Assembly: GCA_007570785.1 (NCBI GenBank)
Contig: ML662442.1
Location: forward strand, 33,961,909 to 34,025,908
Direction: 5' to 3'
Origin: Antilocapra americana
Lineage: Eukaryota; Chordata; Mammalia; Artiodactyla; Antilocapridae
Length of the DNA stretch: 64,000 nt
A model generated the notes under the pieces. That model was not told where the DNA came from, did not search any database, and saw only the letters and a program-made list of their open reading frames with translations. This document shows positions 54,567-64,000 of the stretch, in pieces. How positions within the stretch are numbered: the stretch's first letter is position 1; every line of letters starts with the position of its first letter. The position numbers and the translations under genes were made by a program.

Positions 54567-54962
54567 TTTTTATTATGAGGAATTGGCTCACATTATTATG
54601 GAGGCTGGGGAGCTCTGTGATTTACTATCTGTGAGCAGGAGACCCTGGAAATCCAGTGGTATAATTTAGGCTGAATCTGAAGTCCTGAGAACCGGGGGAG
54701 CAGATAGAATAAAGCCCAGTCTAAGGGCTAGAGAAGATGAGATGAAGTGTCCCAGCTCAATCACTAAGGCAGAAAAAAGGCGCAATTCCTCTATCCTCTG
54801 CCTTTGGCCCTCAGTGGATTGGATGATGCCCACCCAGATTTGCTGAGTCTGTTAATTAAAATGCTGCTCTCATCCAGAAACTACCCTCAGACACATACCT
54901 GAAATAATCTTTAATTTGGGCAGCCTGTGACTAGGCAAGTTGACATAAAATTAACCATCACA
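54567..54962. mobile_element. LTR-like repeat, copy B
   Basis: 'tttttattatgaggaattgg', 'ctcacattattatggaggct', 'tcagtggattggatgatgcc', 'cacccagatttgctgagtct', 'gcaagttgacataaaattaa', 'ccatcaca'. Same orientation as copy A. Non-coding old LTR-type element, family unnamed. Confidence 0.55.
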
Positions 54963-54974
54963 TCTGGTTTCTCT

Positions 54975-55191
54975 GGGCTTCCCCTGTGGCTTAGTAGTAA
55001 TGAATCTGCCTGTGATGCAGGAGACTCAGGTTCAGTCCTTGGGTTGGGAAGATCCCCTGGAGGAGGATATGGTAACCCACTCCATTAATCTTGCCTAGAG
55101 CATCCCTTGGACAGAGGAGTCTTGCAGGCCATAGTGCACAGGGTCACAAAGAGTCGGACATGACTAAAGTGATTTGAGCATGCACACACAA
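54975..55191 (+). mobile_element. Bov-tA SINE
   Basis: Sense copy: 'gggcttcccctgtggcttag', 'ggttcagtccttgggttggg', 'aagatcccctggaggaggat', 'acaaagagtcggacatgact', CA-rich tail. Perfect 11-bp target-site duplication ctggtttctct (54964-54974, 55192-55202). Confidence 0.97.
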
Positions 55192-55202
55192 CTGGTTTCT
55201 CT

Positions 55203-56016
55203 ATATTATCATAAACCTGTTTCTAGCTAACATGCTACTAGATGACTAGTTTTGTTTATTCAGATTCGTATAACATGAACCAGTACATAATATCCTACAT
55301 CAGTTCTGTGTCTTGAATCTGTGACACGTATAGTTTTTTAGAAAGGTGTGTAGAAATGTTCATGCTGTTTTGTATACTGAGTAATATATTCAAGTCATCA
55401 ATACAGAGCTATAATAACTAACCTAAATCATCCTTAAAAACTAACATTGGTCAAAGAAAGTAGTTTGCATTGTTTATTATCTACAGATTAATATTGTGTC
55501 TTGCTTTTGGAGTGAGATTTTCTTCCCATTTTCAAAATATTTTCACATCTGTATCTTCCATGATTTCCACAGTATCCCAGAAGGTCAGCAGGGCAGTATA
55601 CTAAAATAAGACTTAGAAGGTACAAGTGTAGGGAAGACTGTTTCTATATATTTTAAGGAGTTTTCAGTCTTATAGGGGAGAATAATATGTAAACAGATAG
55701 CTCTAAGAGAAGATTTGATGTGACAAGTCAGGTTATGACTAACAGATAGGGATGGGTTTGGGGAACATGATGGCAGAAGAATTGGATTGAGCAAAGTTAC
55801 AGAATATGCCTACAATTCTTCACCTAGAGGACATATAACCGTGTTCTTGGCACAGGTTTGCAATGAGAAGTTGGGCCAGTGGAAAGTCATGCATATAAGA
55901 AACAAAAGAAATATTTGAGTCTGTTTCAAATAATGTTTCTTTGCAACTAAGCAGAGAAGATATTATTTTACCCTGTGGAGAAAAAAGCTTTTTGGAAAAT
56001 GTTAACCCTTCAAATT
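55203..56016. other. Unassigned non-coding sequence
   Basis: No gene or nameable repeat. Confidence 0.5.
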
Positions 56017-56140
56017 GGAGAAGGAAATGGCAACCCACTCCAGTTTTCTTGCCTGGAGAATTCCATAGGCAGAGGAGCCTCCTGGGTTGCAGTCCATGGG
56101 GTCACAGAGAATCAGACACAACTGAGTGACTAACACACCT
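56017..56140 (+). mobile_element. Bov-A body, lacking tRNA head
   Basis: 'ggagaaggaaatggcaaccc', 'actccagttttcttgcctgg', 'aggagcctcctgggttgcag', 'cagacacaactgagtgacta'. Only the BovB-derived body is present, so the copy is 5'-truncated (or a Bov-A monomer). Confidence 0.94.
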
Positions 56141-57154
56141 TCTAAGGTGTTGATTAAACTATTAATTTTCTGTGGCTGAGAATTTTCATCGGGATTATTA
56201 ATGACATTGAGTAACATTTGATTTGGGAGAGGACTGATATCTTTTAGTGTTTGAAATATACTTACGATTATGTTCATTAATGAAATCTTTTAGTATTTGA
56301 AAACCTGTGGGGCTGAACACAAGTGGAGCAGGACCAGAGAGAAAATAATAATGGCAGGAGTGTGGAAACCTTTCTGCTTGCTGACCAAGCTCAGGACAAG
56401 GCCTGAAAATGTATTCCTGGCCCTGGAGTGGCTGACAGTACCAGCATGCCTCTGGTGGAACCACAGTGCCTGCTCCTAGGACTCATCATGCAAACACTAC
56501 CAGACAAGAGAGCGCATTTCTTACAGCAGGGTAACTGCATCCACTAATTGTAGTCAGTGGAGCCACCATCAACAGGAGTGATAAATAGGTAAGCTCTGTC
56601 TTCTCTGTAGCAGGGGAATGAAACTAGTGGTCATTTACTTTACATATTTATCTTTTAAGAGGAATTTTTTTTCCTCCAATTGTAGCTAAATACTATTGTC
56701 AGTAAATCAGGGTACTCCTGTCACAATACGCTAGAAAGCATGGTGGTTCCTTTACTGCTATTCTAAGGTGTTTTATGGGCACAGTTTGAGCAACATCACT
56801 GTTTTCTTAGACTGTGCTCAGGACTAATCCCATCAACTCAATGCATGTATATATGTATATACATATGTATATGTGTGTATGAATGTATTCATATGTATAT
56901 CAAATTCCATTACAATAAAACTGGTTAGGTTGTAGATCTCTATAGGATGAAACTGTTCTGACAGCTTGCTTATTTCAAGTACTCTTTCCATTAATATCTT
57001 AACCTCCCATAAACTTAGACTTTCTTAAATCTCAAAGTACATAAAAGGGTATTTCTAATATCTGAAAAAATACAGTTATTCTTTAAACTATTAATATTCA
57101 AAGGAAAACCATGAGGGAAATATACAGAGCTTGAATGCTCTGTCCTTTTTTTAT
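56141..57154. other. Unassigned, with TATG-rich tract at 56845-56903
   Basis: The tract alternates 'atgtatatatgtatatacat' and 'atgtgtgtatgaatgtattc', partly palindromic. Frames at 56198-56479 on both strands are short and unrecognised. Confidence 0.5.
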
Positions 57155-57332
57155 ATAAGTGAGTGAGTGAAAGTCTCTGTCGTGTCGGACTGTTTGTAAC
57201 CCCATGGACAGGCCAGAATACTGGAGTGGGTAGCAATTCCCTTTTCAAGGGGATCTTTCCAACCTAGGGATCGAACCCAGGTCTCCCACATTGCAGATGG
57301 ATTCTTTACCCACTGAGCCACAAGGGAAGTCT
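57155..57332 (-). mobile_element. Bov-tA SINE with body deletion
   Basis: Antisense: 'gagtgagtgaaagtctctgt', 'gtaaccccatggacaggcca' (about 40 bases of the usual body missing at this join), 'gggtagcaattccctttt', 'gatggattctttacccactg', 'agccacaagggaagtc'. Confidence 0.95.
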
Positions 57333-57368
57333 TTATGTACACACACACACATAAAGGACTTGAATAAT

Positions 57369-58770
57369 CAGTTCAGTTGAATTGCAGCACGCCAGGTCTC
57401 CCTGTCCATCACCAACTCCTGGAGTCTACCTAAACCCATGTCCATCGAGTTGGTGATGCCATTCAGCCACCCCATCCTCTGTTGTCCCCTTCTTCTCCTG
57501 CCCCCAATCCTTCCCAGCATTAGGGTCTTTTCCAGTGAGTCAGCTCTTCACATCAGGTGGCCAAAGTACTGGAGCTTCAGCTTCAACATCAGTCTTTCCA
57601 ATGAACACCCAGAATTGATCTCCTTTAGGATGGACTAGTTGGATCTCCTTGCAGTCCAAGGGGCTCTCTAGAGGCTTCTCCAACACCACAGTTCAAAAGC
57701 ATCAATTCTTCAGTGCTAAGCTTTCTTTATGGTCCAACTCTCACATCCATACATGACCACTGGTATAACCATAGCTTTGACTATAGTCGACGGACCTTTG
57801 TTGGTAAATTAATGTCTCTGCTTTTAAATATGCTGTCTAGGTTGGTCCTAACTTTCCTTCCAAGGAGTAAGCGTCTTTTAATTTCATGGCTTCAATCACC
57901 ATCTGCAGTGATTTTGGAGCCCAGAAAAATAAAGTCTGACACGGTTTCCACTGTTTCCCCATCTATTTCCCATGAAGTGATGGGACCAGATGCCATTATA
58001 TTAGTTTTCTGAATGTTGAATTTTAAGCCAACTTTTTCACTCTCCTCTTTCACTCTCATCAGGAGGCTTTTTAGGTCCTCTTCACTTTCTGCCATAAGGG
58101 TGGTGTCATCTGCATATCTGAGGTTATTGTTATTTCTCCCGGCAATGTTGATTCCAGCTTGTGCTTCTTCCAGCCCAGCATTTTTCATGATGTACTCTGC
58201 ATACAAATAAGCAGGGTGACAATATACAGCCTTGATGTACTCCTTTTCCTATTTGGAACCAATCTGTTGTACCATGTCCAGTTCTAACTGTTGTTTCCTG
58301 ATCTGCATACAGGTTTCTCAAGAGACAGGTCAGATGGTCTGGTATTCCCATCTCTTTAAGAATTTTATTGTGATCCACAGTTTATTGTGATCCACACAGT
58401 CAGAGGCTTTGGGATAATCAGTAAAGCAGAAATAGATGTTTTTCTGGAACTCTCTTGCTTTTTTGATGATCCATTGGATGTTGGCAATTTGATCTCTGGT
58501 TCTTCTGCCTTTTCTAAAATCAGCTTGAACATCTGGATTTCACAGTTCACATATTGCTGAAGCCTGGCTTGGAGAATTTTGAGCATCATTTACTAGCATG
58601 TGAGGTGAGTACAATTGTGCGGTAGTTTGAGCATTCTTTGGCATTGCCTTTCTTTGGGATTGGAATGAAAACTGACCTTTTCCAGTCCTGTGGCCATTGC
58701 TGAGTTTTCCATATTTGCTGGCATATTGAGTGCAGCACTTTCACAGCATCATCTTTCAAGATTTGAAATA
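57369..58770 (-). mobile_element. BovB LINE, 3' 1.4 kb
   Basis: Antisense BovB from 'cagttcagttgaattgcagc' to 'catctttcaagatttgaaat', truncated 5' within the reverse transcriptase region. The 3' terminus lacks about 45 bases: 'cagttcagtt' joins straight to 'gaattgcagcacgcc', skipping the 'gtcgtgtccgactctttg' block present in other copies. A 17-bp tandem duplication (tttattgtgatccacag, 58364-58380, and again from 58381) is seen. No clear target-site duplication. Confidence 0.97.
57892..58378 (-). pseudogene. BovB reverse transcriptase remnant
   Basis: Two open pieces. 58378-58130 holds GIPDHLTCLLRNLYADQETT and motif B GVHQGCILSPCLF, then shifts frame at about 58205, where a few bases of 'tataagttaaataagcaggg' are missing. 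58206-57892 holds the catalytic YADD (residues 31-34) in NNLRYADDTTLMAESEEDLK and VGLKFNIQKTNIMASGPITS. The catalytic motif is kept but the enzyme is broken and truncated. Confidence 0.92.
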
Positions 58771-60089
58771 TAGGTTAATTGCACAATAGAATTCAACTAG
58801 ATGAATCACAAAGAAACCTTTTATTTCATGTGTGTGTCACCTTAATTTAGATTTTTAAAACCCTTAATTAACTTGAATTCAGTTAAGTGAAATTGTAAGG
58901 AACCATCATTTGCTTTCTTAGGATTTCTCTACCAGAAGAAAGACAAATCATAGAAATTGACAGGCTGCATGGTGATCCAGTTGAGTAAAGAATGTGACCA
59001 CACCAATACTTCTGCTAAGAGTCTGTGAATAGCTCTGAAATTCAAATAAGAAAAAGCAGCTCATTTCAAAGACTTTAAAAGGCCACAGAATAATTGCATG
59101 ATATTTCTTAGGGTCAATGTAGATTAACATCAGTATGTCATATTTCCCAGTTAAATCTGCACAACCACTTAATTGTAATTGTCATCAATGACTCTAAGGC
59201 ACTGTAACATTTTCAATCATAAAAGGGATTAAAGCAGCAATTTTTACTCTGTTTGCTAAAGTAGGAAATCTATTAGAAAATATTAGAAAGATTATCAGCT
59301 GCTAAATTTGAAACAGAAAGGGATTTCATTTGAATCCCTCTGAGGTCTTCATTATTAAGAAGTTCTTGTTCCTGTATCTTTAGAAAATCACTGCCTTAAC
59401 TTTCCATTTTGTTTAAGTCTAGGTATTGCTACTTCTAAAATGAATTTCAGTAGCTAAAAGCTTACTCTATTTACGAATTACTAGAACCGTTTCCTGAAAT
59501 TCTGAAAAAATTTAATAAGTTTAATAAGTTTAAAATAAGAGTCTTGTGGATTTAATCACCTTTCTGCTCCCAAATTAATTATACATGTAGTTAGGATCAA
59601 ATGATTATGTATATACTGTATTTATTTTGTTAGTTTATTTTTTACCATTATCAGTGCTAATTCACTCAACAAGGGACATCCCTAATGTGTGGAGAAAGAG
59701 CCAGACATCCCATTCTAGATTTGGTGTGAATGACAGGTTTGACAGGAAGAATATGATTTACAGATTGAAGAACAGAATATCAAAGTGAGTAGATATTTTT
59801 TAAAAATTTAAAATATACTATATAGAAAGCTGATGAAAATATTGTATTAAAAATGGGAGCTCTCTCTTTAGTTGATTTGTGTGGTCTGTAGTAGCTTTTT
59901 AATTTATTTTTTAATTGGAAGAAAATTGCTTTTCAAAATATGTCATTATTTTATATTCTATAGTTCTGTGGTAATCTTCTGTTCTCATGGACAAACTCAG
60001 TATAAAATGTGCACTTACTGGCAGTTAATTCTATCTTCCTCTTACACCAGAACTATTTAAAACTAACAAATACATTCCAGATTTTGGGT
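58771..60089. other. Unassigned non-coding sequence
   Basis: 1.3 kb A/T-rich without a nameable repeat or supported exon. Confidence 0.5.
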
Positions 60090-60304
60090 ATATGTGCTGT
60101 GTGCTTAGTTGCTCAGTCATGTCCGACTTTTTGTAGCCCCATGGACTGTAGCCCACCAGACCCTTCTGTCCATGGGGATTCTTCAGGCAAGAATATTGGC
60201 GTGGTTTGTCATACCCTCCTCCAGGGGATCTTTCCAACCCAAGGATCAAACCCAGGTCTCCTGTACTGCAGGCAGATTCACCATCTGAGCCACCAGGGAA
60301 GTCC
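60090..60304 (-). mobile_element. Bov-tA SINE
   Basis: Antisense: 'gtgcttagttgctcagtcat', 'catggactgtagcccaccag', 'cctcctccaggggatctttc', 'tctgagccaccagggaagtc'. Followed by a second partial unit. Confidence 0.96.
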
Positions 60305-60315
60305 TTGTATACTGA

Positions 60316-60404
60316 GATTGGTAGCCTATTCCTTCTCAGGGGATCTTCCTGACCCAGGAATCAAACCAGGATCTCCTTCTTTGCAGGCTGAGCTACCAGG
60401 GTAG
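60316..60404 (-). mobile_element. Second Bov-tA head unit
   Basis: 'ttggtagcctattccttctc', 'aggggatcttcctgacccag', 'gaatcaaaccaggatctcct', 'gctgagctaccagggtag'. It repeats the tRNA-like head and the start of the body, ~12 bp from the first unit and in the same orientation, as seen in dimeric Bov-tA/Bov-A2-type SINEs. Confidence 0.88.
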
Positions 60405-61227
60405 TGGTTATTTTTCCCCACAAATTATTTTTGTAAAGATTCTATAATGTCTCCTTATTGTAAGTATTGTGAAAGCATGCATAGCACCTGGGGAATCTTC
60501 CCTCTAATGAAGACCATTTTCTGCTGGTGATTAACTTGGCATCATCAAGCCTTTGGGTTCAGTTTCCTGATCTGGGAATTGAAGGTTTACAATGGCTAGT
60601 TGCTAAAGATCCTTTTTATGATTCTATAGGAACAATTATTTTTGAAATTTTCTTTTAAAATAAGAAATGTCAGAAATCTCAGATATTTTAGTGAAGAACT
60701 TCAGAAAATAGGGATCAGGAAGATATTAATGGATGTTACCCTAAGATACACACTTTCATCATAAAAACATTCACTCAGAACTAGGTAAAATGAGTCTCCC
60801 AGCCTCAGTATCTGCATGTGGGTTTTTTTTTTTTTTTTGGTTTTAACATGGTTTAATATGCTGTTGTGCCAGCACTAACACAATGAGTTTTCAAGCAATA
60901 ATGTATCCTCTAAAGAAAAAATTAAATGACGATTTTGTCTGTGTAGGAAGTGTGTAGGCAGGACTCTCAACTTTCAGGAAAATTTCTGTCTTCATACAAA
61001 GATATTTTTCAGCTACTCTTTGACTTACTTCCCTGAGAACAAAGAAAAGACTATGAAAATGGAGTTGTCACAGGACTTGCTTGACAGCAGGGGTGATCTG
61101 TGGCTGCCTCCACCTTTGCTGGAATTGAGAGCAGAATCTGAGAGGAAGACAGAGGTGGTGTCACAGTGGGACTGGGGAGGCAGTGGGGACAAAACTGCTT
61201 CAGAAAATGGTCTGATTGACCGGATCT
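60405..61227. other. Unassigned non-coding sequence
   Basis: T-run at 60823-60838. The 89-codon plus-strand frame at 61020-61289 runs into an L1 fragment at its end and has no recognisable domain. Confidence 0.45.
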
Positions 61228-61287
61228 GCACAAAAGACCAAAGCAGTCTTGAGAAAGAGAAAAGGAACTGGAGGAATCAGGCTCCAT
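61228..61287 (+). mobile_element. Short L1 ORF2 fragment
   Basis: 'aaaagaccaaagcagtcttg', 'agaaagagaaaaggaactgg', 'aggaatcaggctcc' matches sense L1 ORF2 ('...gccaaagcaatcttgagaaagaa...ggaggaatcaggctccctgac'). About 60 bp only. Confidence 0.55.
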
Positions 61288-61311
61288 GAAGGCTAATAAA
61301 TTGTTGACACC

Positions 61312-61708
61312 TGTTGCAAGTTGAATGAGTGCCACCAAAATTTGTCTGTTGAAGTCCTAACGCCTAGCACCTCTGAATATTATTTAATGTAGAGATGGGA
61401 TCTTTACAAAGTGTAATCGAGTTCAAGGTCTTTAGAGTGGGCAATTAATCAAGTGTAACTGGTGTTCCTATAAAAGGGGGAAATTTGGAAACAAAGACAT
61501 ACGCGGGGTAATACCATGTGAACATGAAAGAGGCCAAGGAGCAAGGCTTGGAACTGATCTTTCCCTCATACCCCTCAGAAAAAACAACTCTGTCAACATC
61601 TTGTTTTTGGATGTCTAGCCTCGGGAACAGGGAGATAAAAAAATTCCTGTTGTTAAAGTACTCAGTTTGTGGTACTTTGTTCAGCAGCCCTACCTAACTG
61701 AAACAACA
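61312..61708 (+). mobile_element. MLT1-type MaLR solo LTR
   Basis: Sense: 'agttgaatgagtgccaccaa', 'gttgaagtcctaacgcctag', 'cacctctgaatattatttaa', 'gtgttcctataaaaggggga', 'acaacatcttgtttttggatg'-like, 'cagtttgtggtactttgttc', 'agcagccctacctaactgaa'. About 397 bp. Non-coding. Confidence 0.88.
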
Positions 61709-62936
61709 CCCAACCTGAATAAATTTTAAGGAATAAGTAAGTAGCAGAAATTCTGATTTATATGAGTCATTCCACAAAGTAAAGTGAAATTTTGTTTGAA
61801 ATGGAATTGGGAGTTTTTGTGATTTTTATTTATAGTGAAAAGAATTTTACTAAAAACAATTGCATATATATATTCACATGTTATTTTAAAAAGTTAAGCT
61901 ATATATAAATGTACAATATAAAATGAGAGTCATCACTCTTCTTCCTCCAGTTTTAATCACCTGCTTCATACTGCTTGAAGTCTAGCATTGTGTTTGTACA
62001 GTGCTGGATTCTTACTATTACAGTGTACACACTTGAATAAGATTCTAGTACAAGAGTAGACTTTTGCTTAAACATCACGTTTAAAGTCTGTGCTGTGGGG
62101 CTATGTTGTAAGTTGAATCTTACACTTCTCTTATTGTAGCACCATGGATAGGCTGTAAAGTAGTTACGCCTGTTTTTTAAAATTCTATCCTGTGTTACAT
62201 GTTTAAAGTTTAGTATATTACCAACTAAGGGTGAATTTTTCAGAATCAACTATCATTTGAAGTTTTTCCTGACTTTGTTTGGTTTACTGCTTAAAATACT
62301 GTTATTTTAAGTAAAATAACTGAATACATCTTATTAAAACTCTTTCCTAGGAATCAGTAATAAATAAATCAAATAACAAATCAATACCTGCCTTCTATGA
62401 AGTTTGAATCAGTTATAGCCGAGTTATACCCCTGTGATGGAGAACTCAGTAAATCAGCAGCTCTCCTACTGGATATAATAGTGCAGCACTTGAACTATAT
62501 GAAAACCTCTGAATAGACAACACAGACATTACAAAGTCCACATAAGAAAGCTCAAAGCTTTGTTAGCAGACATGTCTGAGTCCTCAGCTGATGTTTGTGT
62601 ACTCATGGTTTGTATGCAGTACCAACAACTCGTATTGTTCCTAAGTTCAAAGCAGAGAAACAGTAATAAAAAGAGGGCCCATTTTACTCCTCCCATGCAC
62701 AATGACCAGATTCAGAAGGAAAATTTAAGCACTCAGTGACTTGCAGGGAATTGTAAGCTATGAAATGCTACAGTACGTTGAAAACAATTGCCTGGAGTCA
62801 TTTAATAACAGAGAAAAGAGTCTTTAGGTTTTGAGGTCATTTTTATATTAGAGTGTGATAATATAGTTGATGCTCAAAGTGGCCTCAAGTCATTTTGAAA
62901 CGTCTTTCTTGTGATCAGTATTCCATATTTAAGGTG
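61709..62936. other. Unassigned non-coding sequence
   Basis: No nameable repeat over 1.2 kb. The 98-codon minus-strand frame at 61953-62249 has no known family and no splice or promoter context. Confidence 0.5.
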
Positions 62937-63046
62937 GTAGTTGTTCTGTAGCTCAGTCATGTCTGACTCTGCTACTCTACGGACTGCAGCATGCCAGGCT
63001 TCCCTGTTCTTTGCCATCCTCCAGAGCTTGCTCAAACTGATGGCAT
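62937..63046 (-). mobile_element. BovB/ART2A 3' fragment
   Basis: 'ctgtagctcagtcatgtctg', 'ctacggactgcagcatgcca', 'ggcttccctgttctttgcca', 'ccagagcttgctcaaactga'. Only the terminal ~110 bases of BovB are present. Confidence 0.9.
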
Positions 63047-63321
63047 GTAGAAAGTTGTGTAATATATTTAAGAATGATTTCCATTTAAAATTGTTCAAAT
63101 ATCAAAATGATTTGGCATTTACAGAGGGAAAGATTTAGTAATATGAAAAAAATTTGCTGTCTACATAGTTGAGGTTTTATTAGTATACCAATTAAAGTAT
63201 TTTCTTTGCTTAGATTCCTCTATTTATGACTGTGCCTTAACTTACTGAACCTTTATATGATATGTAAAGTGTTTACTCCACTGGTTGAAAATAAATAATG
63301 AAGTAATACTTAAATCTTTGT

Positions 63322-63490
63322 GGAAAGTGTTAGTCACTCAGTCGTGTCCAACTTTGCAACCCCATGGACTGTACAGGCAAGAATACTGGAGTGGGTTGCC
63401 ATTTTCTTCTCCAGGGGATCTCCCTGACCCAGAGATCAAATCTTGGTCTCTTGCATTTTGGTCAGATTCTTTACCATCTGAGCCACCAGG
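63322..63490 (-). mobile_element. Bov-tA SINE with body deletion
   Basis: Antisense: 'gttagtcactcagtcgtgtc', 'ccccatggactgtacaggca' (about 30 body bases missing at this join), 'ttgccattttcttctccagg', 'accatctgagccaccagg'. Perfect 10-bp target-site duplication aaatctttgt (63312-63321, 63491-63500). Confidence 0.97.
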
Positions 63491-63500
63491 AAATCTTTGT

Positions 63501-64000
63501 AGTACTCTTTATTTACTTAGGCACATTGAAGCCGTATTGTATCAGAATAAAGGATGCCTACCATATCGGCATACAGGAGAAGTTTACCAAGATGAATGGA
63601 CTTCAAGTGGAGAGACTTTATTAAATGTACATCTCTCATCGTTGGAGCTCTACAGCTAAAGGAGAAGCAAGATACCATAAACAAGGTGGTGTCTTAGACA
63701 GATTTACAGATACCTCCTTTTCCTCAGCATCAGATCAATTGGTACAGCATTATTCAAATTGTATTCAAATAGTCTAATAATGTCGATTTAGGATTGATAA
63801 ACAAAGGCTGAGACCATATCAGGTGAAGTTCTCAATATTGTAATTAAACAAAGGCAGTATTTGTCATATTGAACAAAGAAACGGTCTTATAAAATTTACC
63901 CCAAGTTTTGAACAGGGGGCTTACACTTGCCTGCTCTTTGGTCTAACACGTCTAAGTGTTAGGTGCTCCATGCTAACAAAGGAGAATGGCTTATTTACAA
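63501..64000. other. Unassigned non-coding sequence
   Basis: No gene or nameable repeat to the end of the window. 63047-63311 is also unassigned. Confidence 0.5.

Noticed and set aside
61020..61289. 89-codon plus-strand frame
   Set aside because: Its C-terminal end is a 60-bp L1 ORF2 fragment; the remainder has no recognisable domain.
1..64000. CRISPR arrays, bacterial operons, phage or plasmid features
   Set aside because: No direct-repeat/spacer array and no dense coding; the repeat content is unambiguously that of a ruminant nuclear genome.

Overview
This window is non-coding mammalian nuclear DNA from a ruminant (Pecora; cattle, sheep, goat or a relative). The evidence is the repeat content. 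There are about 19 Bov-tA/Bov-A SINEs (tRNA-Glu-like head fused to a BovB-derived body), seven pieces of the RTE-type LINE BovB, two young artiodactyl L1 copies whose antisense 3' ends carry the typical 'gccatacattgacatgaat' stretch, and CHR-type tRNA-derived SINEs shared with other cetartiodactyls. Older mammalian layers are also present: MIR/MIR3, L2, L1M, MaLR (MLT1-type) LTRs, MER5A and other hAT-Charlie elements, and one Tigger-like MITE. I found no host protein-coding exon, tRNA, rRNA or snRNA gene that I can support. Nearly every longer open frame is either a broken L1 or BovB reverse-transcriptase remnant, an antisense frame of a repeat, or an isolated short frame with no recognisable family. 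The window is best read as intergenic or deep intronic sequence.

Layout. 1-9 kb: CHR SINE, two L1 fragments in minus orientation, MIRs, and a BovB inserted in a MIR (8.1-9.0 kb). 10-13 kb: a BovB inserted exactly at the edge of a Tigger-like MITE, then an old L1 split by a Bov-tA. 14-24 kb: L1 with an internal (TG)n, MaLR, hAT, MIR, L2, Bov-tA and BovB pieces separated by unassigned sequence. 25-31 kb: nested Bov-tA pair, MIR3s, L2 ends, and a long block (27.3-30.8 kb) with little recognisable repeat. 31.3-32.0 kb: a ~100-bp inverted repeat that includes the end of a Bov-tA and its unique flank. 34-40 kb: old L1s, MIR split by Bov-tA, MLT1. 40-45 kb: three MER5A copies, then one L2 carrying two oppositely oriented BovB insertions. 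45.3-47.5 kb: repeat-poor block. 47.9-50.2 kb: a three-level nest, L1M > MLT1 LTR > young L1. 50-64 kb: dense SINEs, MLT1-type LTRs, microsatellites, a 1.4-kb BovB and a last cluster of SINE fragments.

Functional reading. Nothing here acts together as a gene system. What the sequence records is a layered history: ancient L2/MIR/L1M, then MaLR and DNA transposons, then ruminant BovB/L1 and their SINE parasites, with several insertion orders fixed by target-site duplications (TSDs). Family names were assigned by eye from remembered consensus features; RepeatMasker with a ruminant library would refine borders and subfamilies. Border positions are approximate (about 5-20 bp) except where a TSD is given.
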